Below, piece by piece: positions 26,791-35,379 of a stretch of DNA of 64,000 nucleotides. The stretch spans positions 172,245 through 236,244 of the forward strand of contig NZ_CYPW01000017.1 in NCBI RefSeq assembly GCF_001458175.1, in the 5' to 3' direction. The notes under the pieces are model-generated. The model did no database searches, was not told the origin of the DNA, and saw only the letters and a list, made by a program, of their open reading frames with translations. Position 1 is the stretch's first letter; the number at the start of each line of letters is the position of its first letter. This DNA is from Shimia marina. GTDB lineage: Bacteria; Pseudomonadota; Alphaproteobacteria; Rhodobacterales; Rhodobacteraceae. Made by a program: the position numbers and the translations under genes.

Positions 26791-28203
26791 TTAGCCCTGC
26801 CACAATTCTGTCCCCGGATAGAACTGCGACCAGGCAAACCAGAAGGCCTGATGACTGCCCAGATCCTCCCCATTGGCATCCACAGCCTTAACGCCGCCAC
26901 CGTCCATTACCAGCCGCACGTTTTCCACGGCGATCTCTTCACCACGCTGCAATGCCAGCATAGCTTTGGAGCGCTGGAACGCCACAGGCGTGCCTGAGGC
27001 GGTCACAACCCCGATCACATCCTCATGCACAGAGAGCCGCGGATCCACGTCACCCACCGGGAAGATCGGCCCATCTGCATCGCGCCCATTGCGGAAATCA
27101 AAATCCCGCCCCAGCGCCAGCGCCTCCACCAGAACCGTTGTATCAGGATGTGCTGCGCGCCACTCGCCCCAAGTGGTGGTCACCACACTTGCCTGCTTGA
27201 GTGTCACGCCTTTCTTGGCCAGCGGCCCTGTCACCGCTTTGCCCAGAAACGTATCAAACACCGAATAACTCTCGACGTCATACATCACTTTGTTAGATCG
27301 GATCAGCATGCCGGAGGTGCGCAGCACAGGGCGCTTTACACCCGCAGGCACATCATCGGTGAAATAGGCCTGCGCCGCACCGCACAGGGTACAATAAGGA
27401 ATGCCAAGGTCGCGCCCACCCAGAGAGTCATTCACCATCTCCCGCACTTCCATGATGCGCCGGGGATAGGCCCGCGCCTCCCCATTCACTTCAATGCCAA
27501 AGACAACATCGCTTTCTTTGAGCCATGTCGCCTCTGCCGCGCTGCTGACCTCTGGATTGTCCACAGCCGGGATGCAGTTGCACAGCTCATCTGTTTCATC
27601 AAAGGGACGATCATCAATCAGCACGCCGCCCCACGACACATGACGCCAGTCAATATCGCCTTTCACAAACAAACGGTCCCACTCTGGCACAATCGCTGTA
27701 AAAATCGCCCGTTTGGCCTTCAGATAGCCGGGGGGCTCCGGAATATCCCAAGCGATCAGATGATCCGTGATCACGCCCCATTCATTCTGACGCGGCCGCT
27801 CAATCTCCAAAAGCTCCGCTGCTGCATCGCTGAGCACGAAGTTTAACTCAGGCGAGCTGACAAAGCGCATCAGATCCGCAATGATCCAGACAAGACGCGC
27901 ATCTCCCGATGCAGAAATCACAGCGAGCGCTTCGCTCTGATCAGGCCCCCATCCGCCATCGCGCATACTGTCCACAAATGTGGTTTTCACCGCCGCGCGC
28001 AGCTCTTTGGAGAGCTTGCCATTGGGCACAACTGGCGGCTGGCCAAATTCGGCCATAACATGCGCGGGCACCTCCACATGGTTTTGCCCCCAGGCCTGCT
28101 GCGCACCGATCAAAACCCCCAGACCGACCATGGCACTCATTGCCCAATGCCGCACACGCATCCCGATCGCCTGTGCCTCAACACCAATTGCCCCATTTGC
28201 CAT
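26791..28203 (-). CDS. DUF3179 domain-containing exported protein
   Basis: A protein of about 470 residues with an N-terminal hydrophobic segment (WAMSAMVGLGVLIGAQQAWG) that acts as a signal or anchor, followed by a region with helices and the DUF3179 domain from about residue 190. The hallmark is GIPYCTLCGAAQAYF with a CxxC, plus FGIEVNGEARAYPRRIME and GTFLGKAV-like segments. AGAGAGG lies upstream of the ATG at 28203; ATG at 28161 would give a shorter signal. Function of DUF3179 proteins is unknown; the CxxC could be redox-active or bind metal. Confidence 0.82.
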   Translation of the reverse strand: MANGAIGVEAQAIGMRVRHWAMSAMVGLGVLIGAQQAWGQNHVEVPAHVMAEFGQPPVVPNGKLSKELRAAVKTTFVDSMRDGGWGPDQSEALAVISASGDARLVWIIADLMRFVSSPELNFVLSDAAAELLEIERPRQNEWGVITDHLIAWDIPEPPGYLKAKRAIFTAIVPEWDRLFVKGDIDWRHVSWGGVLIDDRPFDETDELCNCIPAVDNPEVSSAAEATWLKESDVVFGIEVNGEARAYPRRIMEVREMVNDSLGGRDLGIPYCTLCGAAQAYFTDDVPAGVKRPVLRTSGMLIRSNKVMYDVESYSVFDTFLGKAVTGPLAKKGVTLKQASVVTTTWGEWRAAHPDTTVLVEALALGRDFDFRNGRDADGPIFPVGDVDPRLSVHEDVIGVVTASGTPVAFQRSKAMLALQRGEEIAVENVRLVMDGGGVKAVDANGEDLGSHQAFWFAWSQFYPGTELWQG

Positions 28204-28303
28204 GACAGCCTCTCTCACAAACCCATTTGCCCCACAGTCGCGGCAAATGCGCCCTGCGGCCAATCACGATTGCTTCAAGGATAGGTGAGTTGGCGACCGC
28301 AGA

Positions 28304-28720
28304 TCATGCCACCTGCTGATGCACCTCAATGACATTGCCCTCAGGATCCAGAAAAAACACCTGATGCCATTCCTTTGCAAAGGCCGTGCCATAGTCTGAG
28401 TAGGGTACATCATTATCTTCCAACACCTGAAGAAACGCCGCAATGTCATCCGTGCGAAATGCAATATGACCACGATCCACCGGGTTGATCACCTGCCCGT
28501 TGACAAAGGCCACATCCAGTCGACGCTCCGCTAAATGCATCTGCATATCGCCATCCGTCGCAAAGCGGATCTTGCCGTCATATCCAGAACTGTCATCAGC
28601 CTGCGTACGCGGAAACTCGTCCTGCGCAATGTCGTCCAATCCCAAAACTCTGGTGTAGAAATCATGCAGACGATCCACATCATGAGAGACAAAATTGATG
28701 TGGTGAAATTCCAGTTTCAT
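28304..28720 (-). CDS. VOC (glyoxalase/dioxygenase superfamily) protein
   Basis: A 138-residue vicinal-oxygen-chelate protein with two beta-alpha-beta-beta-beta modules: KLEFHHINFVSHDVDRLHDF at the start and DRGHIAFRTDDIAAFLQVLE in the middle, ending in PEGNVIEVHQQ with the expected metal-ligand glutamate. Metal-binding residues His (FHHI), His (RGHI) and Glu look intact, so it may be an active metalloenzyme. No linked pathway gene identifies the substrate. Confidence 0.85.
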   Translation of the reverse strand: MKLEFHHINFVSHDVDRLHDFYTRVLGLDDIAQDEFPRTQADDSSGYDGKIRFATDGDMQMHLAERRLDVAFVNGQVINPVDRGHIAFRTDDIAAFLQVLEDNDVPYSDYGTAFAKEWHQVFFLDPEGNVIEVHQQVA

Positions 28721-28912
28721 TGGCGGTTCCCTTGATCAGCGTGATAGAGGCCTCCAAAGCATGAAGCCGCCTCAACCCAAGAAGATCAAGCGTGCAATTT
28801 GACGCTGACTTTTTAATTGATCTGCGTGAAACACAGCCATTGCATTTTGATCGCAAGCCGTGAAAAACCAAAAAGAAAACCACCTCACAATGCTTCACAG
28901 AAAGCCCAGCGC

Positions 28913-29326
28913 ATGGTCAAAACATCAACATTTTTCCCTCTGACGATCGCCCTTTTCCTAAGCGCCTGCGGCGGCACGATGCATGGTGTTGTCCGCGGCG
29001 AGGGCACGCCTGTCGCCTTCTCCTATAAGCAAGGCTTGGATCGGGACACATATACGGCTGTCATGAATGGAGAGACCTTTACCGGCGAAGCCATTTATCC
29101 TGACAACAACGCAAACTACGATCTGGGCGTGAACCCCAATCCCGGCATCAACGATGATGACTTTGCCATGCGCATCAGCGGCCCGGTGCCTGCAACCCTA
29201 TTTGGCAACAAAGGGTCAACCATGCAGTGCAACATGCTCTATGCAGACAGCTCCGGCTTTACAACTGCGGGCGGGAAAGGCGTCTGCCTGCACAGCGCTG
29301 GCAAAATCATCGACGTACTCTGGTAG
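28913..29326 (+). CDS. Uncharacterised lipoprotein
   Basis: A 137-residue product starting MVKTSTFFPLTIALFLSACGG, with lipobox LSAC. The mature part is beta-rich (GTPVAFSYKQGLDRDTYTAV), with a cysteine pair near the end (MQCNMLYAD, GVCLHSAG). The ATG at 28913 is chosen for the signal peptide; the open frame from 28817 lacks a ribosome site. No homologous family is recognised. It is 20 bp from a convergent gene of unknown function. Confidence 0.68.
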   Translation: MVKTSTFFPLTIALFLSACGGTMHGVVRGEGTPVAFSYKQGLDRDTYTAVMNGETFTGEAIYPDNNANYDLGVNPNPGINDDDFAMRISGPVPATLFGNKGSTMQCNMLYADSSGFTTAGGKGVCLHSAGKIIDVLW

Positions 29327-29345
29327 TGGTTCGCGGCGCGCAGGC

Positions 29346-29858
29346 TCAGACGTCTGCGTTGGCCTCATCCATAAGCTGCTCCACAAAGGGCGGTTCACCA
29401 AAGCTGCGAAACGCGCCGCCCTCTGAATGATAGGCCCACCGCGCCACAAGCAATTGGTATTCGCGCAGGTATAGATCCTGCGTGCCGTCGCCCATTTCGG
29501 TCATCCGTGTGCGCCAGGAACCTTGCACCCGTGTTGGCAACTGAATCTCTTTCCGGTCTGGCGGCGGCACATCCTTGGGCAAACGGTACGTGGCCACTTC
29601 CCACTTCCGCCTGAGCAAAGCAACCAGCTCTGCGGCCTGCTTCTTGCGGCGCCCGGCGAAAACCACCTCCACTTCGACGTCGCCCTGTACCAAACCCTTT
29701 ATGATGACATCGCGGCGTGTGTTCTTTCCAAACTTCGGTATCAACTGAACAACCAGCTCAGTGGGAGGCTTTTTAAACAGCCCTTTGTCCTCATAGGACG
29801 GGGTAATCAGAGATGGGTTTTCAAGGCGTTTCTTCACAGTCAAGGTCTCGCGCAGCAT
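29346..29858 (-). CDS. Uncharacterised protein, 170 residues
   Basis: No signal peptide or membrane segment. The protein is basic in the middle (VVFAGRRKKQAAELVALLRRKW) and ends with aromatic-rich stretches (LREYQLLVARWAYHSEGGAF). Alternating hydrophobic and charged residues from 30 to 95 suggest a mixed alpha/beta domain. I do not recognise a family. It converges with a lipoprotein gene and is followed upstream by about 200 bp of noncoding DNA. Codon use and length support a real gene. Confidence 0.62.
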   Translation of the reverse strand: MLRETLTVKKRLENPSLITPSYEDKGLFKKPPTELVVQLIPKFGKNTRRDVIIKGLVQGDVEVEVVFAGRRKKQAAELVALLRRKWEVATYRLPKDVPPPDRKEIQLPTRVQGSWRTRMTEMGDGTQDLYLREYQLLVARWAYHSEGGAFRSFGEPPFVEQLMDEANADV

Positions 29859-30061
29859 CCGGCACCAAAGCGCCAGACAGAATGCCTGTCAAAATTGTCC
29901 AAACGCCTTAAGAATCGATTGGCAGAGCCGCCATGAACGCTCTGCCAATCTGGTAAATTTAACGCACATCAAGAGGGCATCAGACGTTGATGTCACTCCG
30001 ACAATGTACCGCCCCCATACCGACGCGATACAGATGCGATACTGACGCAAAACATATGCGC

Positions 30062-31204
30062 TTATTGCCCCATAGCCTGCCCAAGGTCCGCGATCAGATC
30101 ATCGGCGTTTTCAACACCAATCGAAATCCGCAACAAGGTCTCAGGAATGCCGGTGTGAGGCTCAATCGTATGACGGTGCTCTACCAGGCTCTCCACGCCC
30201 CCTAATGAGGTCGCACGATGAAAGAGTTTCATCTTTCCAGCAACTTGAAGCGCTGTCTCCCGAGAGCCTTTGACGAGAAATGACATCAAAAACCCCGCCC
30301 CGCCCGGCATCTGAGCCTTGGCCAATGCGTGTTGGGGATGACTCTCAAGCCCCGGAAACAAAACGCTTTCGACCTGAGGATGATCCTCCAGATAATGCGC
30401 GACTTTCATAGCGTTATCAACCATCCGATCCACCCGCAAAGCCAAGGTCCGCATCCCCCGCAAAAGCAACCAAGCCTCAAACGGCCCCATCACGGCTCCG
30501 GCCCCAGCGCGATCAATCTCAATCTCTTGCCAAACAGGTGTCACTTCCTTGGTCACCAACACGCCACCCAATACATCTGAATGCCCATTGATCACCTTCG
30601 TGGTCGAATGCATCACAATATCTGCGCCCAATTTCAGAGGGTTGGTCAAAATTGGCGACGCCGCTGTACTGTCGACCGCCAACAATGCACCGCAGCTGTC
30701 AGCCGCCTTTTTGGCAGCGGCCAAATCGGTGACTTTGAGCCAGGGATTGGACGGGGTCTCCACCCAAACGATATTGGCTGGACCGGCACTGCACATCGCA
30801 GCAAGAGCCGCCGCATCACTGGCATCAACCTCCTCCACAACAATCTGGCGACGCGCGCAAAACTCCCGGATCCACTTGGTTGTATTCCAGTAAATCCCAC
30901 TTTGAATGATCACACGACCGCCACTTGGCACCGTGCGAAACAACGCCGCTATCGCCGCCATACCCGAAGGAAACAGCAAGCCCGCTGCCCCGCCTTCTAG
31001 CTCTGCCAGAACGTGCTCGGCTTGGCGCACCACATCATTGTGGGGCCGTGAATAAATGTTATCGGCATTCAGCGGGGTGTAATTTTCATCACGCGCATAG
31101 GTGGTCGCCGGCTGGATCGGCGGCACAACACCTCCGCTTTGCATGTCAATTGCCCCACCGGCCTGCGCCAGCAAAGTTTCAGGCTGCATATCTTTGAAAT
31201 CCAT
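30062..31204 (-). CDS. Cys/Met metabolism PLP-dependent enzyme (cystathionine gamma-synthase family)
   Basis: The 380-residue protein is a fold-type I PLP enzyme of the Cys/Met family. Seen are TTYARDENYTPLNADNIYSR, the GMAAIAALFRTVPSGG loop, VWVETPSNPWLKVTDL, DSTAASPILTNPL and the PLP lysine in MHSTTKVINGHSDVLGG. The C-terminal VESLVEHRHTIEPH is also typical. The ATG at 31204 has AGAGGG-like purines upstream. It may be a gamma-synthase, gamma-lyase or sulfhydrylase; sequence alone does not settle it. It is divergent from a pseudouridine synthase. Confidence 0.87.
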   Translation of the reverse strand: MDFKDMQPETLLAQAGGAIDMQSGGVVPPIQPATTYARDENYTPLNADNIYSRPHNDVVRQAEHVLAELEGGAAGLLFPSGMAAIAALFRTVPSGGRVIIQSGIYWNTTKWIREFCARRQIVVEEVDASDAAALAAMCSAGPANIVWVETPSNPWLKVTDLAAAKKAADSCGALLAVDSTAASPILTNPLKLGADIVMHSTTKVINGHSDVLGGVLVTKEVTPVWQEIEIDRAGAGAVMGPFEAWLLLRGMRTLALRVDRMVDNAMKVAHYLEDHPQVESVLFPGLESHPQHALAKAQMPGGAGFLMSFLVKGSRETALQVAGKMKLFHRATSLGGVESLVEHRHTIEPHTGIPETLLRISIGVENADDLIADLGQAMGQ

Positions 31205-31291
31205 TGGCTTTTCCCTCTCGCTCTTGGCCCGCACCAGAGCCCAGAGACGCAGAACTTGCAACCCCAAGCGCGGGACGTGTAACACGGCGTC

Positions 31292-31846
31292 ATGAGCCGC
31301 GTGATCCTTTTCAACAAACCCTTCGATGTCTTGTCCCAGTTTACCGACAAGGGCACCGAGGGGAGTACCCGCCGGACCTTGTCTGATTTCATCGATGTAC
31401 CAAAGGTTTATCCTGCTGGACGTCTGGATCGTGACAGCGAAGGACTGATGGTTTTGACCGATGATGGCAAACTTCAGGCACGTATCTCAAATCCGCGGCA
31501 CAAAATGGCCAAAACATATTGGGTGCAAATCGAAGGCACCCCCGATGCCGCAGCACTGGCAGCGCTGCGTACCGGGGTAGAACTCAAAGACGGGCTAACC
31601 AAACCCGCGCAGGTTCAACAAATCGACGAACCGCATGGTCTCTGGCCCCGCACGCCGCCGGTGAGGTTTCGAAAATCCGTGCCCGATTGCTGGATCGCTT
31701 TGACCATCCGCGAAGGGCGCAACCGTCAGGTCCGCCGTATGACCGCCGCAGTTGGTCACCCGACTCTCCGATTGATCCGCGCACAAATCGGACAATGGAA
31801 GCTGGATGATCTCGAAACAGGCACATGGCGTGATGCACCGCATTGA
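31292..31846 (+). CDS. RluE-type rRNA large-subunit pseudouridine synthase
   Basis: The 184-residue protein belongs to the RsuA/RluE branch: it starts [18 protein letters not shown], has the catalytic aspartate in [20 protein letters not shown], and ends [21 protein letters not shown]. It lacks the N-terminal S4 domain, as RluE does. RluE modifies a uridine in 23S rRNA. The likely target is therefore 23S rRNA, although RluE-like enzymes vary. It begins 87 bp from the divergent PLP enzyme. Confidence 0.9.
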   Translation: MSRVILFNKPFDVLSQFTDKGTEGSTRRTLSDFIDVPKVYPAGRLDRDSEGLMVLTDDGKLQARISNPRHKMAKTYWVQIEGTPDAAALAALRTGVELKDGLTKPAQVQQIDEPHGLWPRTPPVRFRKSVPDCWIALTIREGRNRQVRRMTAAVGHPTLRLIRAQIGQWKLDDLETGTWRDAPH

Positions 31847-31944
31847 AGCGACTTTTCCTGTGGAAAATCACAACATATAGTAGACACCAACAAGGCCGCA
31901 CCGTAAGAGCCGCGGCACTGAAATAGTGAGCAGGGACACAGGGC

Positions 31945-32754
31945 ATGGCACATATTATCGTTGTCGGGAACGAAAAGGGCGGCGCAGGTAAATCCACCCT
32001 TTCCATGCACATTGCCACGGCTCTGGCCCGCATGGGCCATAAGGTTGGCGCGCTGGACCTTGACCTGCGTCAGAAGAGCTTTGGCAACTACGTGGCCAAC
32101 CGTCGGAAATTTTCCGAAAAAGCGGGTATTGAGCTTCCCGGCCCAGATTACCACGATCTCCCGGAAATCGCGCAAGACGCGCTGCAACCCGGAGAAAACA
32201 TCTATGACCAGCGCCTTTCCGCAGCGGTCTCTATGCTTGAGCCAGATAATGATTTCATCCTGATCGATTGCCCCGGCTCCCACACCCGTCTCAGTCAGGT
32301 GGCCCATTCACTTGCCGATACGCTGGTGACCCCGCTGAATGACAGCTTTGTCGACTTCGATCTATTGGCCAAGATTGACGAAGATGGAGAAAAGATTCTG
32401 GGGCCTTCGGTCTATTCCGAAATGGTCTGGAACGCGCGCCAACTGCGGGCGCAGGCTGGCCTGAAACCCATCGACTGGATTGTCATGCGCAATCGCATGG
32501 GGGCGCAGCAGATGGTCAACAAAGAAAAGATGGGCAAAGCGCTTGATAAGCTTGCCAAACGCATCGGCTTCCGCGTGGCTCCAGGCTTCAACGAACGGGT
32601 TGTCTTCCGGGAGCTGTTCCCGCGCGGCCTCACGCTTCTTGATCTGCGCGACATTGGCGTGAAACAACTTAACATTTCAAATGTCGCCGCCCGTCAGGAG
32701 CTGCGCGAGTTGATCAAGGCGATCAACCTCCCCGGCGTCTCGGTCGACTTCTGA
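31945..32754 (+). CDS. mipZ: Division-plane positioning ATPase MipZ
   Basis: MipZ forms a gradient from the ParB-bound poles and blocks FtsZ assembly away from midcell. The 269-residue ParA/MinD-type ATPase has the deviant Walker A VVGNEKGGAGKSTLSMH, the ALDLDLRQKSFGNYVANR segment typical of MipZ, and DFILIDCPGSHTRLSQVAHS. The C-terminal region NERVVFRELFPRGLTLLDL is also MipZ-specific. Its stop is 5 bp before an exosortase gene, so both are likely on one transcript. Confidence 0.93.
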   Translation: MAHIIVVGNEKGGAGKSTLSMHIATALARMGHKVGALDLDLRQKSFGNYVANRRKFSEKAGIELPGPDYHDLPEIAQDALQPGENIYDQRLSAAVSMLEPDNDFILIDCPGSHTRLSQVAHSLADTLVTPLNDSFVDFDLLAKIDEDGEKILGPSVYSEMVWNARQLRAQAGLKPIDWIVMRNRMGAQQMVNKEKMGKALDKLAKRIGFRVAPGFNERVVFRELFPRGLTLLDLRDIGVKQLNISNVAARQELRELIKAINLPGVSVDF

Positions 32755-32759
32755 TCCTG

Positions 32760-34352
32760 ATGGCGGGCCCGGAGATCTCCAACGCTTCCGGCACCCGCCG
32801 CAATTTTCGCCTCATCACGGCCGCAGCTCTGGCTATGGCCGAGCTGCTCTTGGTCATAGTGACCTATCAAGTCATGGCATCCATCGAATGTCGCCTGACA
32901 GAGATTGAAACAGCCTGTCGTGCTCTGCGCTCCATGACAGCGCGTGGTCTGTCGGTGATGGCCGTCATGGCGATCTATTTCTGGCTGCGCCCGATGGCTT
33001 TTCGCACGCTTTCATCTGCGATCCAAAAATCACCCGGCCATCGCCTCTGGATCGGCAGTCACATATTTGGGATCACGCTGATCTTTTTGCCCATTTTTGT
33101 CTTTGGGGCCGCTGAGATCAGCAAAACCTTCACACCCAGCCTTGTGTTGCTCCTCTCCGGCGGACTGTGCGCCGCTATGAGTCTTTTGCTCTGGGTGACG
33201 CCTTGGAAACAATGGCGCCGCTGGATGCGCAGTGACAGCTACCTGCTACCTCTGGCGTTAATAACAGGATCTCTCATCCCGGATCTGGCAAACCTGATAC
33301 GCCCGGCTTGGGAATTGTCTGCGCTCAGCAGCCTCACGTTCTTCTTGGTGTTTATCTGTCTCAGCCTCTGGGGGTTTGAGGTGGGTGTGCATCCACCGAG
33401 CTACGAAATCGGCGTCAAGGACTTCTATGTACAGATCGCAAGCCAGTGTTCCGGTGTGGAAGGCATTGCGCTTATCACTATTTTCATGGGGATCTATGCC
33501 CTACTGATGCGCTCAGAACTGCGACAAAACTGGTTCTGGCTCATCCTCTTTCCTCTGGCTGTATTAACCAGCTGGATCTTCAATATCCTGCGCATCTCGA
33601 TCCTGATTGTAATTGGCGCCAATGTCTCTCCTGAACATGCGCTGAATGGGTTTCATTCCTATGCTGGGTGGCTGATGTTCACCGCATTGGCGCTGGGGAT
33701 CGTATTCATCGCCACTCGCGCAAGCTGGCTGCATCGACAAACCTCAACGACAGCGTCTCCACGCGCTTCTCTGAGACAGGACGATCTGGCACTGCGCATC
33801 GTTCCCTTCATCGCCATGATGCTGTCTGGCGTGATGGCATCCACCTTCTGGCAAAACTCCGATGACGGCTACGCATTGCGCGTCGGGCTGATGAGCGCGA
33901 CATTGTGGTTTTTCTTCCCTGCACTCCGCAGCCTCATATCCGCGCCCCGTCTGGCTTCCGTATTGGTCGGGCTCTGTGTGGGTATGATGTGGGTCCTCAC
34001 CAGCGCGCCATCAAAAGCCCAGCCCACATTGCCGACGACGACATGGATCACACTGCGCTTGGTAGGCACCATTCTTCTTGTGCCGGTGATCGAAGAGCTT
34101 TTCTTCCGCGGATATGTAGTCCGGCGGCTGAATCGCGGCGGGATTTTATGGGCCGTGTTGGCTGTTTTTCTGTCCAGCCTACTGTTTGGCCTGATGCATG
34201 AGCGCATGCTCGCAGGCGCTTTGGCGGGCGTCGTTTTTGCCATGCTCTATATGCGCCAGAATAGGCTCTCTGATGCCATCATCGCCCATATGAGCGCCAA
34301 TGCCACAATCGCCGTTTTTGCACTCTGGACGGCAAAATGGGCGCTCATTTGA
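32760..34352 (+). CDS. xrtE: Exosortase E / CPBP-protease fusion (VPEID-CTERM system)
   Basis: The 530-residue membrane protein joins two enzymes. Residues about 215-325 are an exosortase domain with the catalytic triad cysteine (IASQCSGVEGIALI), arginine (IFNILRISIL) and histidine (LNGFHSYAGW). The C-terminal part is a CPBP (CAAX-like) protease with EELFFRGYVVRRLN, FGLMHERMLAG and IIAHMSANATI. Around 14 membrane helices are expected. Exosortases recognise C-terminal sorting signals; the neighbour at 34392-34670 carries VPEID. It starts 5 bp after mipZ. Confidence 0.93.
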   Translation: MAGPEISNASGTRRNFRLITAAALAMAELLLVIVTYQVMASIECRLTEIETACRALRSMTARGLSVMAVMAIYFWLRPMAFRTLSSAIQKSPGHRLWIGSHIFGITLIFLPIFVFGAAEISKTFTPSLVLLLSGGLCAAMSLLLWVTPWKQWRRWMRSDSYLLPLALITGSLIPDLANLIRPAWELSALSSLTFFLVFICLSLWGFEVGVHPPSYEIGVKDFYVQIASQCSGVEGIALITIFMGIYALLMRSELRQNWFWLILFPLAVLTSWIFNILRISILIVIGANVSPEHALNGFHSYAGWLMFTALALGIVFIATRASWLHRQTSTTASPRASLRQDDLALRIVPFIAMMLSGVMASTFWQNSDDGYALRVGLMSATLWFFFPALRSLISAPRLASVLVGLCVGMMWVLTSAPSKAQPTLPTTTWITLRLVGTILLVPVIEELFFRGYVVRRLNRGGILWAVLAVFLSSLLFGLMHERMLAGALAGVVFAMLYMRQNRLSDAIIAHMSANATIAVFALWTAKWALI

Positions 34353-34360
34353 ACGCCCAT
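34334..34360 (-). terminator. Hairpin at the xrtE / VPEID-CTERM convergence
   Basis: ATGGGCG and CGCCCAT pair perfectly around a 10-nt loop that contains the xrtE stop codon. Read on the minus strand it is followed by TTTT, so it may end the VPEID-CTERM transcript. The T tract is short. Confidence 0.4.
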
Positions 34361-34391
34361 CACCAAGTTACATTCCCTATTCAGAGACGTG

Positions 34392-34670
34392 CTATTTGGC
34401 GCGACGGCGGCGCAGTTCCCAAGCCAAAGCCAAAGTTGCCAGAACTGCAGCAACCGCAAGAAGCCCGGCGCTCGCATCAATTTCAGGCACCGCATTGGAG
34501 CCACCGCTGTGAGGTGAGCCACCGCCCTGACCGCCGCCATAGCGGGCATTCCACCAATTCCACCAGCGCTGCCGCCACCCCGAATAATCCTGTGCCATAG
34601 CAGCGGGCGCGCTCAAAAACGTCAGACACAAGGCAACGATGGTGGTGTTCATTTTTGTCCAAAGACGCAT
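34392..34670 (-). CDS. VPEID-CTERM sorting-domain protein, tryptophan-rich
   Basis: This 92-residue protein is the probable substrate of the adjacent exosortase. It has a signal peptide (residues 1-26, ending AAMAQ), a short mature part with WRQRWWNWWNARY (five Trp in residues 32-40) and a Gly/Ser linker. Then comes the sorting signal: VPEID at 61-65, a hydrophobic helix (AGLLAVAAVLATLALAW) and the basic end ELRRRRAK. GGGAGAG precedes the ATG at 34670. If cut near VPEID, the product would be a peptide of only about 40 residues. The family is known only by sequence. Confidence 0.9.
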   Translation of the reverse strand: MRLWTKMNTTIVALCLTFLSAPAAMAQDYSGWRQRWWNWWNARYGGGQGGGSPHSGGSNAVPEIDASAGLLAVAAVLATLALAWELRRRRAK

Positions 34671-34877
34671 AGAACTCTCCCGAACCCAATAAAATAACTG
34701 CTCAAACCTGCCACAGGCTCTACGCGCGACTCAAGCCATTTAGCTCAAATTGCTCCTTTCTCACAGGATTGGGATCACCATTGTTATCCAGCACAACACA
34801 ATCCGCTGAGAAGGCGCAAACTGTCGCCACCCATCCTCCGCAATGCATGCGAATCGATCACATGATGACGCGTAGCT

Positions 34878-35306
34878 CTATGACAGTTTTGCAAGAATAC
34901 TCTTAAGGCTTTGTGCCTCCTGCGCGGTCAATTTTGCCTTCAGCTCCTGCTCAAACTGCGCAGCCACGCCATGTAAATCACGATACACAGCCTGCCCGGC
35001 TACCGTCAGTTCAAGCCACTCCAAACGACGATCCATTTCACAGGGTGTCCGCTTGAGATAGCGGCGCTCCGCCAGTTTTTGCACAGCCCGGCTCACCTTG
35101 GTTTTGTGAACCTTGGCTTTCTGTCCGATCTCTGTGGCCGTCAGTCGACCATAGACACCGAGGTGAAACAACACACGCCACTCACTGCGCAAAATACCGT
35201 AGCGCCCCTTGTAGACCTTCTGAAATCCAAGACTGGATTCTTCCGCGGCCTGATTCAACAAATAGGGCAAAAACTGCGTAAGATCGAAATCGTCTGATCC
35301 AGACAT
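34878..35306 (-). CDS. MarR family transcriptional regulator
   Basis: The 142-residue protein has the MarR winged helix: ILRSEWRVLFHLGVYGRLTA, recognition helix EIGQKAKVHKTKVSRAVQKL and wing RRYLKRTPCEMDRRLEWLEL. It is divergent from hmgA across 73 bp that contain repeated AACTA/TAGTT half-sites. It probably represses hmgA and neighbours, relieved by an aromatic intermediate, as is known for several homogentisate cluster regulators. The effector is an inference. Confidence 0.9.
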   Translation of the reverse strand: MSGSDDFDLTQFLPYLLNQAAEESSLGFQKVYKGRYGILRSEWRVLFHLGVYGRLTATEIGQKAKVHKTKVSRAVQKLAERRYLKRTPCEMDRRLEWLELTVAGQAVYRDLHGVAAQFEQELKAKLTAQEAQSLKSILAKLS

Positions 35307-35324
35307 ATAGGCACCTCCCGCTTG

Positions 35325-35361
35325 TTAGTTACAAAATCAACTATTACTTCTGCAACTAGTT
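35325..35361. promoter_or_regulatory. Candidate MarR operator between marR and hmgA
   Basis: TAGTT (35326) and AACTA (35339) form an inverted repeat 8 bases apart, and the palindrome AACTAGTT follows at 35354-35361. The three half-site groups lie within 20-55 bp of both start codons, as expected for a repressor site covering two divergent promoters. Confidence 0.5.
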
Positions 35362-35379
35362 TTTGTCAGGAGTGCCAAA

